Source: Falsiroseomonas sp050563535
GTDB taxonomy: Bacteria; Pseudomonadota; Alphaproteobacteria; Acetobacterales; Acetobacteraceae
Direction of reading: 5' to 3'
NCBI RefSeq assembly: GCF_050563535.1
Contig: NZ_JBNXUO010000008.1
Span: 62,001-126,000 of the forward strand
Length of the DNA: 64,000 nt
Under the pieces are notes generated by a model, which made no database searches, was not told where the DNA came from, and saw nothing but the letters and a program-made list of their open reading frames with translations. Both the position numbers and the translations under genes were made by a program. Position 1 is the stretch's first letter. Each line of letters opens with the position of its first letter. This document shows, piece after piece, positions 44,840 through 52,236 of this stretch.

Positions 44840-45649
44840 TCAGGCGGCGGCGCGCGCGGTCCCTTCCGCAGGGGGGCGGCGCCCCTCGGCCCAGGCGGCG
44901 GCGGCGGCACCGAAGGCCTCGAAGATGGCGCGGCTGAAGGGATCGCTCTCCCAGTCGTATTCCGGGTGCCACTGGACGCCGAGCGCGAAGCCCGGCGCAT
45001 CGGCGACCCGCACCGCCTCGATCGTGCCGTCGGGCGCCCAGGCTTCCGCGATCAGGCGCGGGGCGAGGCGCGCGATGCCCTGGTTGTGCAGGGAATTCAC
45101 CGGCACCGCCTCGTGCCGGAAGCGCAGCCCGGCAGCGGCCCAGATGCGGGCCAGCTGGGCGTCCGGCGCGATCCGCACGGGATGCGCCTTGCCCGTCCGC
45201 ACCCGCGGCAGCTTCTGGTCCGACGGGGTCGAATGGTCGAGCCGGCCCGGAAGGTCCTGGATGCGCTGGTCGAGCGACCCGCCGAGCGCGACGTTCAGTT
45301 CCTGGAAGCCGCGGCAGATCGCCAGCACCGGCAGGCCGGCGGCGATGGCGGCGCGGATCAGCGGCAGGGTGGTGGAATCGCGCTGCGGGTCCTCGGGCGT
45401 GCCCTCGGCATGGGCGGGGCCTTCGTAGTGGTCGGGATGCACGTTGGACCGGCTGCCAGTCAGCAGCAGCCCGTCGAGCCGCGGCAGGATCTGCGGCACC
45501 AGCGCCTCGCCCGCCGCGGGCAGCAGCACCGGCACGCCGCCCACGGGACCGAGGGAGACCCGGACATAGCTGTCCGACGCCGCGTGGTTCGGGGTGGCGA
45601 AGATGCCGAACCCCTTCACGCAGCAGGAGATACCGACCATCGCGCGCAT
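44840..45649 (-). CDS. Class-I glutamine amidotransferase, PuuD-like gamma-glutamyl hydrolase
   Basis: The 269-residue protein resembles gamma-glutamyl-GABA hydrolases. The catalytic Cys is in LAICRGFQELNVALGGSL, and the His-Glu pair in GVQWHPEYDWESDPFS. The N-terminal MVGISCC and the LLLTGSRSNVHPDHY segment also fit. ATG 45649 is preferred because family proteins begin just before GIS; upstream ATGs at 45664 and 45748 are possible. It may act on gamma-glutamylated amines or in general glutamine hydrolysis. Confidence 0.87.
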   Translation of the reverse strand: MRAMVGISCCVKGFGIFATPNHAASDSYVRVSLGPVGGVPVLLPAAGEALVPQILPRLDGLLLTGSRSNVHPDHYEGPAHAEGTPEDPQRDSTTLPLIRAAIAAGLPVLAICRGFQELNVALGGSLDQRIQDLPGRLDHSTPSDQKLPRVRTGKAHPVRIAPDAQLARIWAAAGLRFRHEAVPVNSLHNQGIARLAPRLIAEAWAPDGTIEAVRVADAPGFALGVQWHPEYDWESDPFSRAIFEAFGAAAAAWAEGRRPPAEGTARAAA

Positions 45650-45778
45650 GGCTGCAAATCTCATGCAGCGATGTGGCAGGATCAAGACACTGTTTCGCCC
45701 CGTGCGGCGCGGCGGGCGCATGGCTGGCGCCGCATCCGCGCGCGTCACACAATGTCATCGCTGGGAGAGGAGGCACGC

Positions 45779-46747
45779 ATGCCGGGACGTCGCGAGGTTC
45801 TGACGGGGATCGGTCTGGCCGCGCTCGGGGGCGCGGGCGCGCGGGCGCAGGGGGCCTGGCCGGACCGGCCGATCCGCTGGATCGTGGGCTATCCGCCGGG
45901 CGGCGCATCGGACACCTTCGCGCGGCTGATCGCGGGGCAGATGGGCCCGCGGCTCGGCCAGAACGTGGTGGTCGAGAACCGGCCGGGCGGCGGCGCGGTG
46001 GTCGCGTCCGAGATGGTCGCGCGGGCGCCGGCCGACGGCTACACCTGGATGCATGTCGACAACGGCATCCTGACCTACAACCCCGCGCTCTACAGCCGCC
46101 TTCCCTATGACGCGGACCGGGACTTCGCGGGCATCGGCTTCATCGGCCTGTTCCCGCTCTATGTCGTGGTGCGCCCCGATGCGCCCTGGCAGGACCTGGC
46201 CGGGCTGATCGCCGCGTCGCGCGTGCGCGCGCCCACCTATGGCACGCCCGCCGTCGCCTCGCCGCACCACCTCGCGATGGAGCTGCTGAAGCGCCGCAGC
46301 GGGCTGGCGGCGGAACACGTGCCCTATCGCGGCGGCCCGGCGGCGATGCAGGACCTGCTGGCGGGCAACGTGGACGTGGTGGTGATCGACACCGCGACCG
46401 GCACGCCCTTCATCCGCGACGGCCGCGTGCGCACCCTCGTCGCGCTGACCGAACAGCGCACCCGCCTGGCCCCCGCCGTGCCCACGGCGCGGGAGCTGGG
46501 GCACGACGCGGTCGCCTATGGCTGGCAGGGGATGAGCGTGCCGGCCGGCACCCCCGCCCCGGTGGTCCAGCGCCTGTCGGAGGAGATGATCCGGGCGATG
46601 CAGTCCGACGCGATCGCGCCGCGGCTGCGCGACCTCGACATCGACTACCGCCCCTGGTCGCCGGCGGAATTCCAGGCCTTCGTCGGGCGGGAGAACACGC
46701 TGTGGCGCCCGCTGATCCGCGACCTCGGCATCCGCCTCGACACCTGA
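45779..46747 (+). CDS. Bug family tripartite tricarboxylate transporter receptor
   Basis: The 322-residue periplasmic receptor has a twin-arginine-like signal (GRREVLTGIGLAALGGAGARAQ) and Bug motifs RPIRWIVGYPPGGASDTFARL, VVVENRPGGGAVVASEMVA, TYGTPAVASPHHLAMELL and HVPYRGGPAAMQDLLAGNVD. GGGAGAGGAGG precedes ATG 45779. It is divergent from the amidotransferase gene and has no permease partner nearby. Confidence 0.92.
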   Translation: MPGRREVLTGIGLAALGGAGARAQGAWPDRPIRWIVGYPPGGASDTFARLIAGQMGPRLGQNVVVENRPGGGAVVASEMVARAPADGYTWMHVDNGILTYNPALYSRLPYDADRDFAGIGFIGLFPLYVVVRPDAPWQDLAGLIAASRVRAPTYGTPAVASPHHLAMELLKRRSGLAAEHVPYRGGPAAMQDLLAGNVDVVVIDTATGTPFIRDGRVRTLVALTEQRTRLAPAVPTARELGHDAVAYGWQGMSVPAGTPAPVVQRLSEEMIRAMQSDAIAPRLRDLDIDYRPWSPAEFQAFVGRENTLWRPLIRDLGIRLDT

Positions 46748-46849
46748 TCGCGCAGGCGGCCGGGCCGTTCGGCGGGCCCGGCGCCGGCCGGCCCGCGCCG
46801 GGCCGGCCACCTGCCGCGCCGCGGCCTGCCGCCGGGCATCATACTGACC

Positions 46850-46875
46850 GGCGTGAATGCTGACACATTCACGCC
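46850..46875. terminator. Hairpin between convergent Bug and gyrB genes
   Basis: GGCGTGAATG and its exact complement form a 10-bp stem with a six-base loop. It lies in the 250-bp convergent gap and is directly followed by intergenic repeat copy 3, the same order as at 11782-11925. Confidence 0.55.
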
Positions 46876-46990
46876 CCTCAGACGCCGGGCGGGCCGCATC
46901 CGCGTCCCCCGGCTTCGCCGCAGATGCGGCGGCCGCCATCCGGCGGCTCGGCGGGCGTCGCCCGCCGCCATCGGATCACCTTCAACGCCG
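46876..46990. repeat. Intergenic GC-rich repeat, copy 3
   Basis: This copy opens CCTCAGACGCCGGGCGG and continues with CGGCTTCGCCGC and a GGCGGGC-GTC-GCCCGCC hairpin. It shares its opening and layout with 11829 and 18102. It fills most of the gap after gyrB. Confidence 0.45.
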
Positions 46991-46997
46991 GCCGGTA

Positions 46998-49451
46998 TCA
47001 CACGTCGAGGTTGGCCACCTTCAGCGCGTTGCCGACGATGAAGTCGCGGCGGGGTTCCACCACGTCGCCCATCAGGGTCGAGAAGACCTGCTCGGCATCC
47101 TCCACATCCTCGACGCGGACGCGCAGCAGGGTGCGGACCGCCGGGTCGAGGGTGGTCTTCCACAGCTGTTCGGGGTTCATCTCGCCCAGTCCCTTGAAGC
47201 GCTGGATGGTCAGGCCCTTGCGGCCCTGGGCGATGATGCGGTCGAAGGCCAGCAGCGGGCCGGCCTGCCGCGTCTCCGCCGCCTCGAAGCCGAGCATGGC
47301 GGCCCCCGCGCCGTAGTCGCGCGCGAAACCCTCCCGCCGCTCGTCGAGCCAGCGGGCCTCCGCGCTCTTCAACGCGGCGGGGTCGAGGGCGTGGCGCTCC
47401 GTCACGCCGCGCACCGTGCGGAACAGGGCGAGGCCGGTGGCATCAGAAGTGGCCTTCCAGCCGCGCTCGTTCTCCGGCGCCAGCGCGTCGAGCCGCTGCG
47501 CCAGGACCGCCGCACCCGCCAGCGCGCGTTCGGGGTCGAGCGTCAGCGCGCCGGCGACGGCCGCCTGTTCCACGATGCCGGCCGGCACCTGGCTGGCCAG
47601 GCGGCGGATGCGCGCGGCCACCTGGCGCAGGCGCTCCGCCTCCTCGGCCAGTTCGGGCCCGCGCAGTTCCCGCCCGTCCTCGAAGCGCAGCCGCGCGCCG
47701 GCCAGCGCCTTCTCGAGCAGGAAGTCCTCCAGCGCGCGGTCATCCTTCAGGTAGCGCTCGTCATGGCCGCGCTTGGCGCGGTAGAGCGGCGGCTGCGCGA
47801 TGAACAGGTGCCCGCGCTCGATCAGGGCGGGCATCTGGCGGAAGAAGAAGGTCAGCAGCAGCGTGCGGATATGGCTGCCGTCCACGTCGGCGTCGGTCAT
47901 GATGACGATGCGGTGGTAGCGCAGCTTGTCGGCGGAGAAGCCGCCCTTCTCCACGGGTCCCGTGCCGATGCCGGTGCCGAGCGCGGTGATGAGCGTGCCG
48001 ATCTCGGCGGAGGACAGCATCTTGTCCATCCGCGCGCGCTCCACGTTCAGGATCTTGCCCTTCAGCGGCAGGATCGCCTGGAAGCGCCGGTCGCGCCCCT
48101 GCTTGGCGGAGCCGCCGGCGCTGTCGCCCTCGACGATGAAGAGCTCGGACTTCGCCGGATCCTTCTCCTGGCAGTCGGCCAGCTTGCCGGGCAGGGTCGA
48201 TACGTCGAGCGCGCCCGGGCGCACGACAAGGACGCGCGCGCGCTCGGCCGCCTTGCGGGCGGTGGCGGCGAGAACGACCTGCGCGATGACCTGCTTGGCT
48301 TCGGTCGGATGCGTCTCGAACCAGTGGGACAGCGCGTCGGCGACGGCGACATGCACCACCGGCTGCACTTCGGAACTGACGAGCTTGTCCTTGGTCTGGG
48401 AGGAGAATTTCGGGTCCGGCACCTTCACCGAGAGAACGACTGTCAGTCCCTCGCGGATGTCCTCGCCGACCAGCTCCACCTTCTCCTTCTTCGCCATGTC
48501 CTCGGCATACTTGGCCACCACGCGCGTCAGCGCCTGGCGGAAGCCGGCCTGGTGGGTGCCGCCGTCGCGCTGGGGGATGTTGTTGGTGAAGCACAGCGCC
48601 ACTTCGTGCTGGCTGTTGTTCCACCACATCGCGAGTTCCACGCGGATGCCGTCGCTGTCCTTGCTGACCAGCGAGATGGGCGGCTTGAAGATCGGCTGCT
48701 TGGACCGGTCGAGCCATTCGACGAAGGCGACGAGCCCGCCCTTGAAGCAGAATTCCGTCTGCTGCGCCGGGACGTGGCGGTCGTCCTTCAGCGTGATGGC
48801 GAGCCCGCTGTTGAGGAAGGCGAGTTCACGCAGCCGCCGCTCCAGCACCGCGAAGTCGTATTCGACCTTGGTGAAGGTGCCGGAGGACGGCTTGAAGGTC
48901 ACCTCCGTCCCGTTCGCGTGGCCCGACGGGCCGACCACCTTCAGCGGCTGGACGGTGTCGCCATGCTCGAAGCGGATGAAGTGCTCCGTCCCGTCGCGCC
49001 AGATGCGGACTTCCATCCATTCCGACAGGGCGTTGACCACCGCGGCGCCCACGCCGTGCAGGCCGCCCGAGACCTTGTAGGAATTCTGGTTGAACTTGCC
49101 GCCGGCATGCAGGCGGGTCAGCACCACCTCGGCCGCGCTGACGCCTTCCTCCGGGTGGATGTCCACCGGGATGCCGCGCCCGTCATCGGTGACGGTGACG
49201 GAACCGTCGCCGTTCAGCACCACGTCGCAGCGCGTGGCGAAGCCGGCCTGCGCCTCGTCCACCGCGTTGTCGATGATCTCGAACGCCATGTGGTGCAGGC
49301 CGGAGCCGTCATCGGTGTCGCCGATATACATGCCCGGCCGCTTGCGCACGGCTTCGAGGCCCCGCAGCACGGTGATGGAGGCGCTGTCATAGGCCTCCGC
49401 CCCGTCATGGGCGGGAAGGGGCGGGGTGGCGCGCGCGGCGGCGTCGGACAT
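46998..49451 (-). CDS. gyrB: DNA gyrase subunit B
   Basis: GyrB supplies the ATPase and TOPRIM halves of gyrase. The 817-residue protein has the GHKL ATPase motifs (EIIDNAVDEAQ, VTDDGRGIPVDIHPEEG, SGGLHGVGAAVVNALSEW), the TOPRIM EGDSAGGSAKQGRDR and DADVDGSHIRTLLLTFFFRQ, and the C-terminal QRFKGLGEMNPEQLW. This is the usual full length. It lies downstream of recF with its own likely promoter in the 51-bp gap. Confidence 0.97.
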   Translation of the reverse strand: MSDAAARATPPLPAHDGAEAYDSASITVLRGLEAVRKRPGMYIGDTDDGSGLHHMAFEIIDNAVDEAQAGFATRCDVVLNGDGSVTVTDDGRGIPVDIHPEEGVSAAEVVLTRLHAGGKFNQNSYKVSGGLHGVGAAVVNALSEWMEVRIWRDGTEHFIRFEHGDTVQPLKVVGPSGHANGTEVTFKPSSGTFTKVEYDFAVLERRLRELAFLNSGLAITLKDDRHVPAQQTEFCFKGGLVAFVEWLDRSKQPIFKPPISLVSKDSDGIRVELAMWWNNSQHEVALCFTNNIPQRDGGTHQAGFRQALTRVVAKYAEDMAKKEKVELVGEDIREGLTVVLSVKVPDPKFSSQTKDKLVSSEVQPVVHVAVADALSHWFETHPTEAKQVIAQVVLAATARKAAERARVLVVRPGALDVSTLPGKLADCQEKDPAKSELFIVEGDSAGGSAKQGRDRRFQAILPLKGKILNVERARMDKMLSSAEIGTLITALGTGIGTGPVEKGGFSADKLRYHRIVIMTDADVDGSHIRTLLLTFFFRQMPALIERGHLFIAQPPLYRAKRGHDERYLKDDRALEDFLLEKALAGARLRFEDGRELRGPELAEEAERLRQVAARIRRLASQVPAGIVEQAAVAGALTLDPERALAGAAVLAQRLDALAPENERGWKATSDATGLALFRTVRGVTERHALDPAALKSAEARWLDERREGFARDYGAGAAMLGFEAAETRQAGPLLAFDRIIAQGRKGLTIQRFKGLGEMNPEQLWKTTLDPAVRTLLRVRVEDVEDAEQVFSTLMGDVVEPRRDFIVGNALKVANLDV

Positions 49452-49489
49452 GCCGGCGGAAGCTCCTGAAGGTGCGGCTGGATGCCAAG

Positions 49490-49520
49490 AGTATATAGTG
49501 ACTCAGGCGGGATTGGACAC
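49490..49520 (-). promoter_or_regulatory. gyrB promoter
   Basis: A good -10 TATACT (49490-49495, minus strand) lies inside an AT-rich patch just after the recF stop, about 40 bases before the gyrB ATG. The -35 would fall within the recF end and is weak. The position suggests gyrB can be transcribed apart from recF, for example in response to supercoiling. Confidence 0.5.
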
Positions 49521-50738
49521 GCGGAAATCGGGCATCGGAACGAGCCCCTGCGGGGTCGCCCGGAAACCCTCCGCCGTGCCGCGCAGGGGGGCGAAGATAT
49601 CCGCTTCGGTGCCGGTCAGGAACACCTGCGCCGGCAGCCCCGCCAGCGCGGCGTAGAGCGCCACCCGCCGGGCCTGGTCCAGATGCGCCGCCACCTCGTC
49701 CAGCAGCAGCAGCGGCGCGAAGCCCCGCGCGGCGCCGATGAGGGCGGCATGCGCCAGCACGACGGAGACGAGCAGCGCCTTCTGCTCCCCGGTCGAGCAC
49801 AGTTCCGCCGGAAGCGCCTTCGGCAGGTGCGTCATGGCGAGGTCGGTGCGGTGCGCGCCGAGCGCCGCCCCGCCGGCGGCGGCATCCCGCCCCCGGTTCG
49901 CCGCAAGCTCCCCCCGCAGCCAGTCCTCCACGGCCAGCGCGGGGGAGGCTTCGAGCGCGGCGGCGACCGGGTCCGAGAGGTCGAGCCGGGCGGCGGGGAA
50001 GGCACCGGTGGCGGCGCCCCCCTCCAGCACCGCGTTCAGGCGTGAGACGAGCGCGCGGCGGGCGGCGACGGCGGCCACCGAATGCCGCGCCATCGAATCC
50101 TCCAGCGCCGCCAGCCAGCGGGCATCCCGCCGGCCCTCGGCCAGCAGGCGGTTGCGGCCGGCCATGGCGGTGTCATGCGCCGCCACCTCCCGCGCATGGC
50201 CCGGCTCCAGCGCCCAGACCAGGCGGTCGAGGAAGCGGCGGCGGCCGGAGGCGCCTTCCTGGAACAGCCGGTCCATCTGCGGGGTCAGCCAGACGGCCGC
50301 GGCGTGGTCCGCGAGGTCGGCGGCCGACCGCACCGGTTCCCCGTCGAGACGCCACCGGCGGCGGGCATCCGGCCCCTCCTCCCCCGCGGTGCCGGTGCCG
50401 ATCTCGGCGCCGCCATGCGGGCCCTCGAAGCGGCCCCAGGCGGCCCAGGGCTGCGCGCCGGCGGCGGTGCGGCGGCCGATCTCGGATGCGCGCGCCCCCC
50501 GCAGGCCCCGCCCGGGGCCGAGCAGGCTGATCGCCTCCAGCAGGTTGGTCTTGCCCACGCCGTTCTCCCCGGCGATGGCCACGATCCGCCCCGCGAAGCG
50601 CCCGTCGAAGGCGGCGTAGGAGCGGAAGTCGGTCAGGCGGAGATGCGTCAGGCGCAGTGGCGGGGCGGGGGTCAGGGCAGCTTGTCCGGGCCGGTCGGCG
50701 CCACGCCATGCAGCGCCGCCGGCGCGGCGGCAAGCCAT
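49503..50738 (-). CDS. recF: DNA replication and repair protein RecF
   Basis: RecF is an SMC-like ATPase that loads RecA at gaps. The 411-residue protein has RLTHLRLTDFRSYAAFDGRF, Walker A AGENGVGKTNLLEAISLL (about 56), signature CSTGEQKALLVSVVLAHA, and Walker B APLLLLDEVAAHLD. The first 20 residues before LTPAPPLRL may be non-native, but no better start is evident. It sits between the DUF1194 gene and gyrB on the same strand. Confidence 0.94.
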   Translation of the reverse strand: MACRRAGGAAWRGADRPGQAALTPAPPLRLTHLRLTDFRSYAAFDGRFAGRIVAIAGENGVGKTNLLEAISLLGPGRGLRGARASEIGRRTAAGAQPWAAWGRFEGPHGGAEIGTGTAGEEGPDARRRWRLDGEPVRSAADLADHAAAVWLTPQMDRLFQEGASGRRRFLDRLVWALEPGHAREVAAHDTAMAGRNRLLAEGRRDARWLAALEDSMARHSVAAVAARRALVSRLNAVLEGGAATGAFPAARLDLSDPVAAALEASPALAVEDWLRGELAANRGRDAAAGGAALGAHRTDLAMTHLPKALPAELCSTGEQKALLVSVVLAHAALIGAARGFAPLLLLDEVAAHLDQARRVALYAALAGLPAQVFLTGTEADIFAPLRGTAEGFRATPQGLVPMPDFRVSNPA

Positions 50739-50828
50739 GGGACACGGGCATCGCCGCGGCGCCCCCCGAAGCTGGGCGAACGAAGACGGAACGTCAAGCC
50801 GCGGCGGGCCGGCCCGGCGGTGCCGCCC

Positions 50829-51572
50829 TCAACCCGTCGCGGTGTCGCCGCCGCGCCAGGCGATCTCCATCACCAGCTTGCGCCGGATCGCCATGTGGAA
50901 GGCGTCGAAGCCCTCGGCGGGCAGCGCGAAGGCGCCGGGGCCGCCGATCACCAGGTCGCGGTAATGCGCCTCCAGCGGGGGCGCGTCGGCGCCGGTGGAG
51001 GCGAGGTGCCGCGACGGGCCGCGCAGGATGGGCAGGCCGTTGATGGTGATCCCCTCCCCCACCGCCAGGTCGCGCTGGGCCTGCACCGGCTCGCCGTTGT
51101 TGTTCTCGCCGTCGCCGGAGATGTCGACCACCCGCCGTTCCGCCGCGAAGGGCGCGTCCCGCATCAGGCGGCGCGACGCGGCGATCGCGCCGGAGATGGA
51201 GGTCCAGCTGCCGACGCGCTGTGGCGCCGCGGCAAGGGCGGCCGCGAAGTCCTGCGCGTCCTCGGCCCCCGCGATCCGCGTCCAGGGCACCAGCACGCGC
51301 TGGTCCTCGGTGCCGGACCATTCGAGGTAGAGCATCGCGACCGCGCCGCAGGGGCCGGAGCGGATGGCGCCCAGCACGTCGCCGTCGCGCAGGGCGGCGA
51401 CATAGCCTTCGCGCTGCATCCGCAGGTCGGCCGGCTGCATGGAATGGGAGATGTCGGCCGCGAGGATCAGCAGCAGGTCCACCTCGTCCGTCGAGGCGGC
51501 GGCCTGCGCGCGAGGCGCGCGATGGGCGAGCATGAGCCCGCATCCTGCACCGAGCAGGGCCCGTCGTCGCAT
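50829..51572 (-). CDS. DUF1194 (von Willebrand A-like) exported protein
   Basis: The 247-residue protein has a signal peptide (RRRALLGAGCGLMLAHRAPRAQA). A VWA-like DUF1194 domain follows with the MIDAS-like ADISHSMQ (about 39-46), ISGDGENNNGEP, and GAFALPAEGFDAFHMAIRRKLVMEI typical of the family. GGGAG lies about 11 bases before ATG 51572. The function is unknown. It interrupts the dnaN-recF-gyrB order and lies just downstream of the dnaN-tail insertion. Confidence 0.85.
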   Translation of the reverse strand: MRRRALLGAGCGLMLAHRAPRAQAAASTDEVDLLLILAADISHSMQPADLRMQREGYVAALRDGDVLGAIRSGPCGAVAMLYLEWSGTEDQRVLVPWTRIAGAEDAQDFAAALAAAPQRVGSWTSISGAIAASRRLMRDAPFAAERRVVDISGDGENNNGEPVQAQRDLAVGEGITINGLPILRGPSRHLASTGADAPPLEAHYRDLVIGGPGAFALPAEGFDAFHMAIRRKLVMEIAWRGGDTATG

Positions 51573-51593
51573 TGGTTGTGTTCTCCCAGCGAG

Positions 51594-51616
51594 TCAGGTC
51601 CCGTTCATGGACCTGA
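51594..51616. promoter_or_regulatory. Inverted repeat upstream of the DUF1194 gene
   Basis: TCAGGTCC and GGACCTGA form a perfect 8-bp inverted repeat around seven bases, 22 bp before the DUF1194 start. It lies between the displaced dnaN tail and that gene, so it may be the original dnaN trailer hairpin or an operator. Confidence 0.4.
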
Positions 51617-51687
51617 ACCCCCGGAAGCCGCGCGGGTTCACCGCGCTGTCGTGACGAACCTCCGCCCGCCGCGGAATCGCGGCAGCG

Positions 51688-51766
51688 TCACACCCGCATG
51701 GGCATCAGGACGTATAGGGCCTCGGGCTTCGCGCTGTCGGTCACGATCGTGGGGGCGGAACCATCC
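51688..51766 (-). pseudogene. Displaced 3' tail of dnaN (partial copy)
   Basis: The last 26 or so codons of dnaN occur here again, encoding DGSAPTIVTDSAKPEALYVL and MPMRV then TGA, identical in protein to the intact gene end at 52237. The 42 bp at 51725-51766 are base-for-base identical to 52274-52315, whereas the final codons differ only synonymously. This copy has the GC-rich codons typical of the genome, so it is probably the original tail. Confidence 0.85.
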
Positions 51767-51793
51767 ACTTCTGCCGCCCGACTCGTAGGTAGA

Positions 51794-51821
51794 AGTGGCT
51801 CTGTCTTGCGACAGAGCCACT
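51794..51821 (-). terminator. Hairpin after the 53-codon ORF
   Basis: AGTGGCTCTGTC, a TTGC loop and the exact complement make a 12-bp stem 15 bp beyond the small ORF stop. Only TTCTACC follows on the minus strand, so the T-tract is weak. CCACTTCT/AGAAGTGG repeats flank it toward the 42-bp core. Confidence 0.65.
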
Positions 51822-51836
51822 CCCAATTATCTCCAG

Positions 51837-51998
51837 CTAGTCTGCTCGTGACGGCTCGGCGACGATCCAAACCACCATTGGCCAACCGCGCAAGCCGTAG
51901 TCATGTGCCTTCAGCACGCGACCACGTTGGGTTGTCCGTGTGGCTCGGAAAATCAGACCGAACCCTGGGAGCAGCTGCTGACGGGGCGATTTGCCCAT
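51837..51998 (-). CDS. 53-aa protein encoded inside the dnaN-tail element
   Basis: ATG 51998 has an ideal ribosome-binding site (GGAGG with five bases spacing). The product starts MGKSPRQQLLPGFGLIFRA and ends with a VVWIVAEPSRAD tail, with a central basic stretch around RGRVLKAHDYGLRGWPM. Codons such as AAA, ATT, CCA, CAA and TTG are rare in neighbouring genes. I do not recognise the family. A longer in-frame start at 52130 lacks a ribosome-binding site. A TATAAA -10-like box lies at 52072-52077. Confidence 0.6.
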   Translation of the reverse strand: MGKSPRQQLLPGFGLIFRATRTTQRGRVLKAHDYGLRGWPMVVWIVAEPSRAD

Positions 51999-52079
51999 AC
52001 CAACCTCCGGGAGTCGTCCCCACCACAAGTGGCTTGACGGTGACTCGCAGACCGTTAGTGTCCGCGTGCTGTTTATAGC

Positions 52080-52172
52080 CAGCCGCTCACGCCACACTCC
52101 GCGCAACCGGGGACCTTGGTTGAGCGGCATCCTTGGGCGGTGCAGGGGGAATCGCCTGCACCGCTCTTTTTT
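52080..52172 (+). ncRNA. Candidate structured RNA on the plus strand of the element
   Basis: On the plus strand CCGCT (52083) can pair with AGCGG (52123-52127) and CAACC (52104-52108) with GGTTG (52118-52122), directly before a strong terminator at 52137-52172. The promoter is unclear; TTGACG at about 52034 is a possible -35. It would run antisense to the leader of the 53-codon gene. Confidence 0.3.
52137..52172 (+). terminator. Rho-independent terminator inside the element
   Basis: GCGGTGCAGG, an eight-base loop and the exact complement form a 10-bp stem, followed by TCTTTTTT (52165-52172). It is a textbook terminator for plus-strand transcription, although no annotated plus-strand gene precedes it. 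Confidence 0.8.
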
Positions 52173-52181
52173 CCTATATAC

Positions 52182-52226
52182 TACGTCGCGACAGTACTCC
52201 TGTTTTGAGTAACAGCTTGCGACGTA
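52182..52226. repeat. Nested inverted repeat near the dnaN-side end of the element
   Basis: TACGTCGC (52182-52189) and GCGACGTA (52219-52226) are exact inverted arms that enclose TACTC/GAGTA (52195-52199, 52207-52211). It lies 10 bp outside the recoded dnaN stop, in AT-rich DNA. It could be a recombinase binding site or a structured trailer of dnaN mRNA. Confidence 0.5.
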
Positions 52227-52236
52227 TGGGGCGGCA

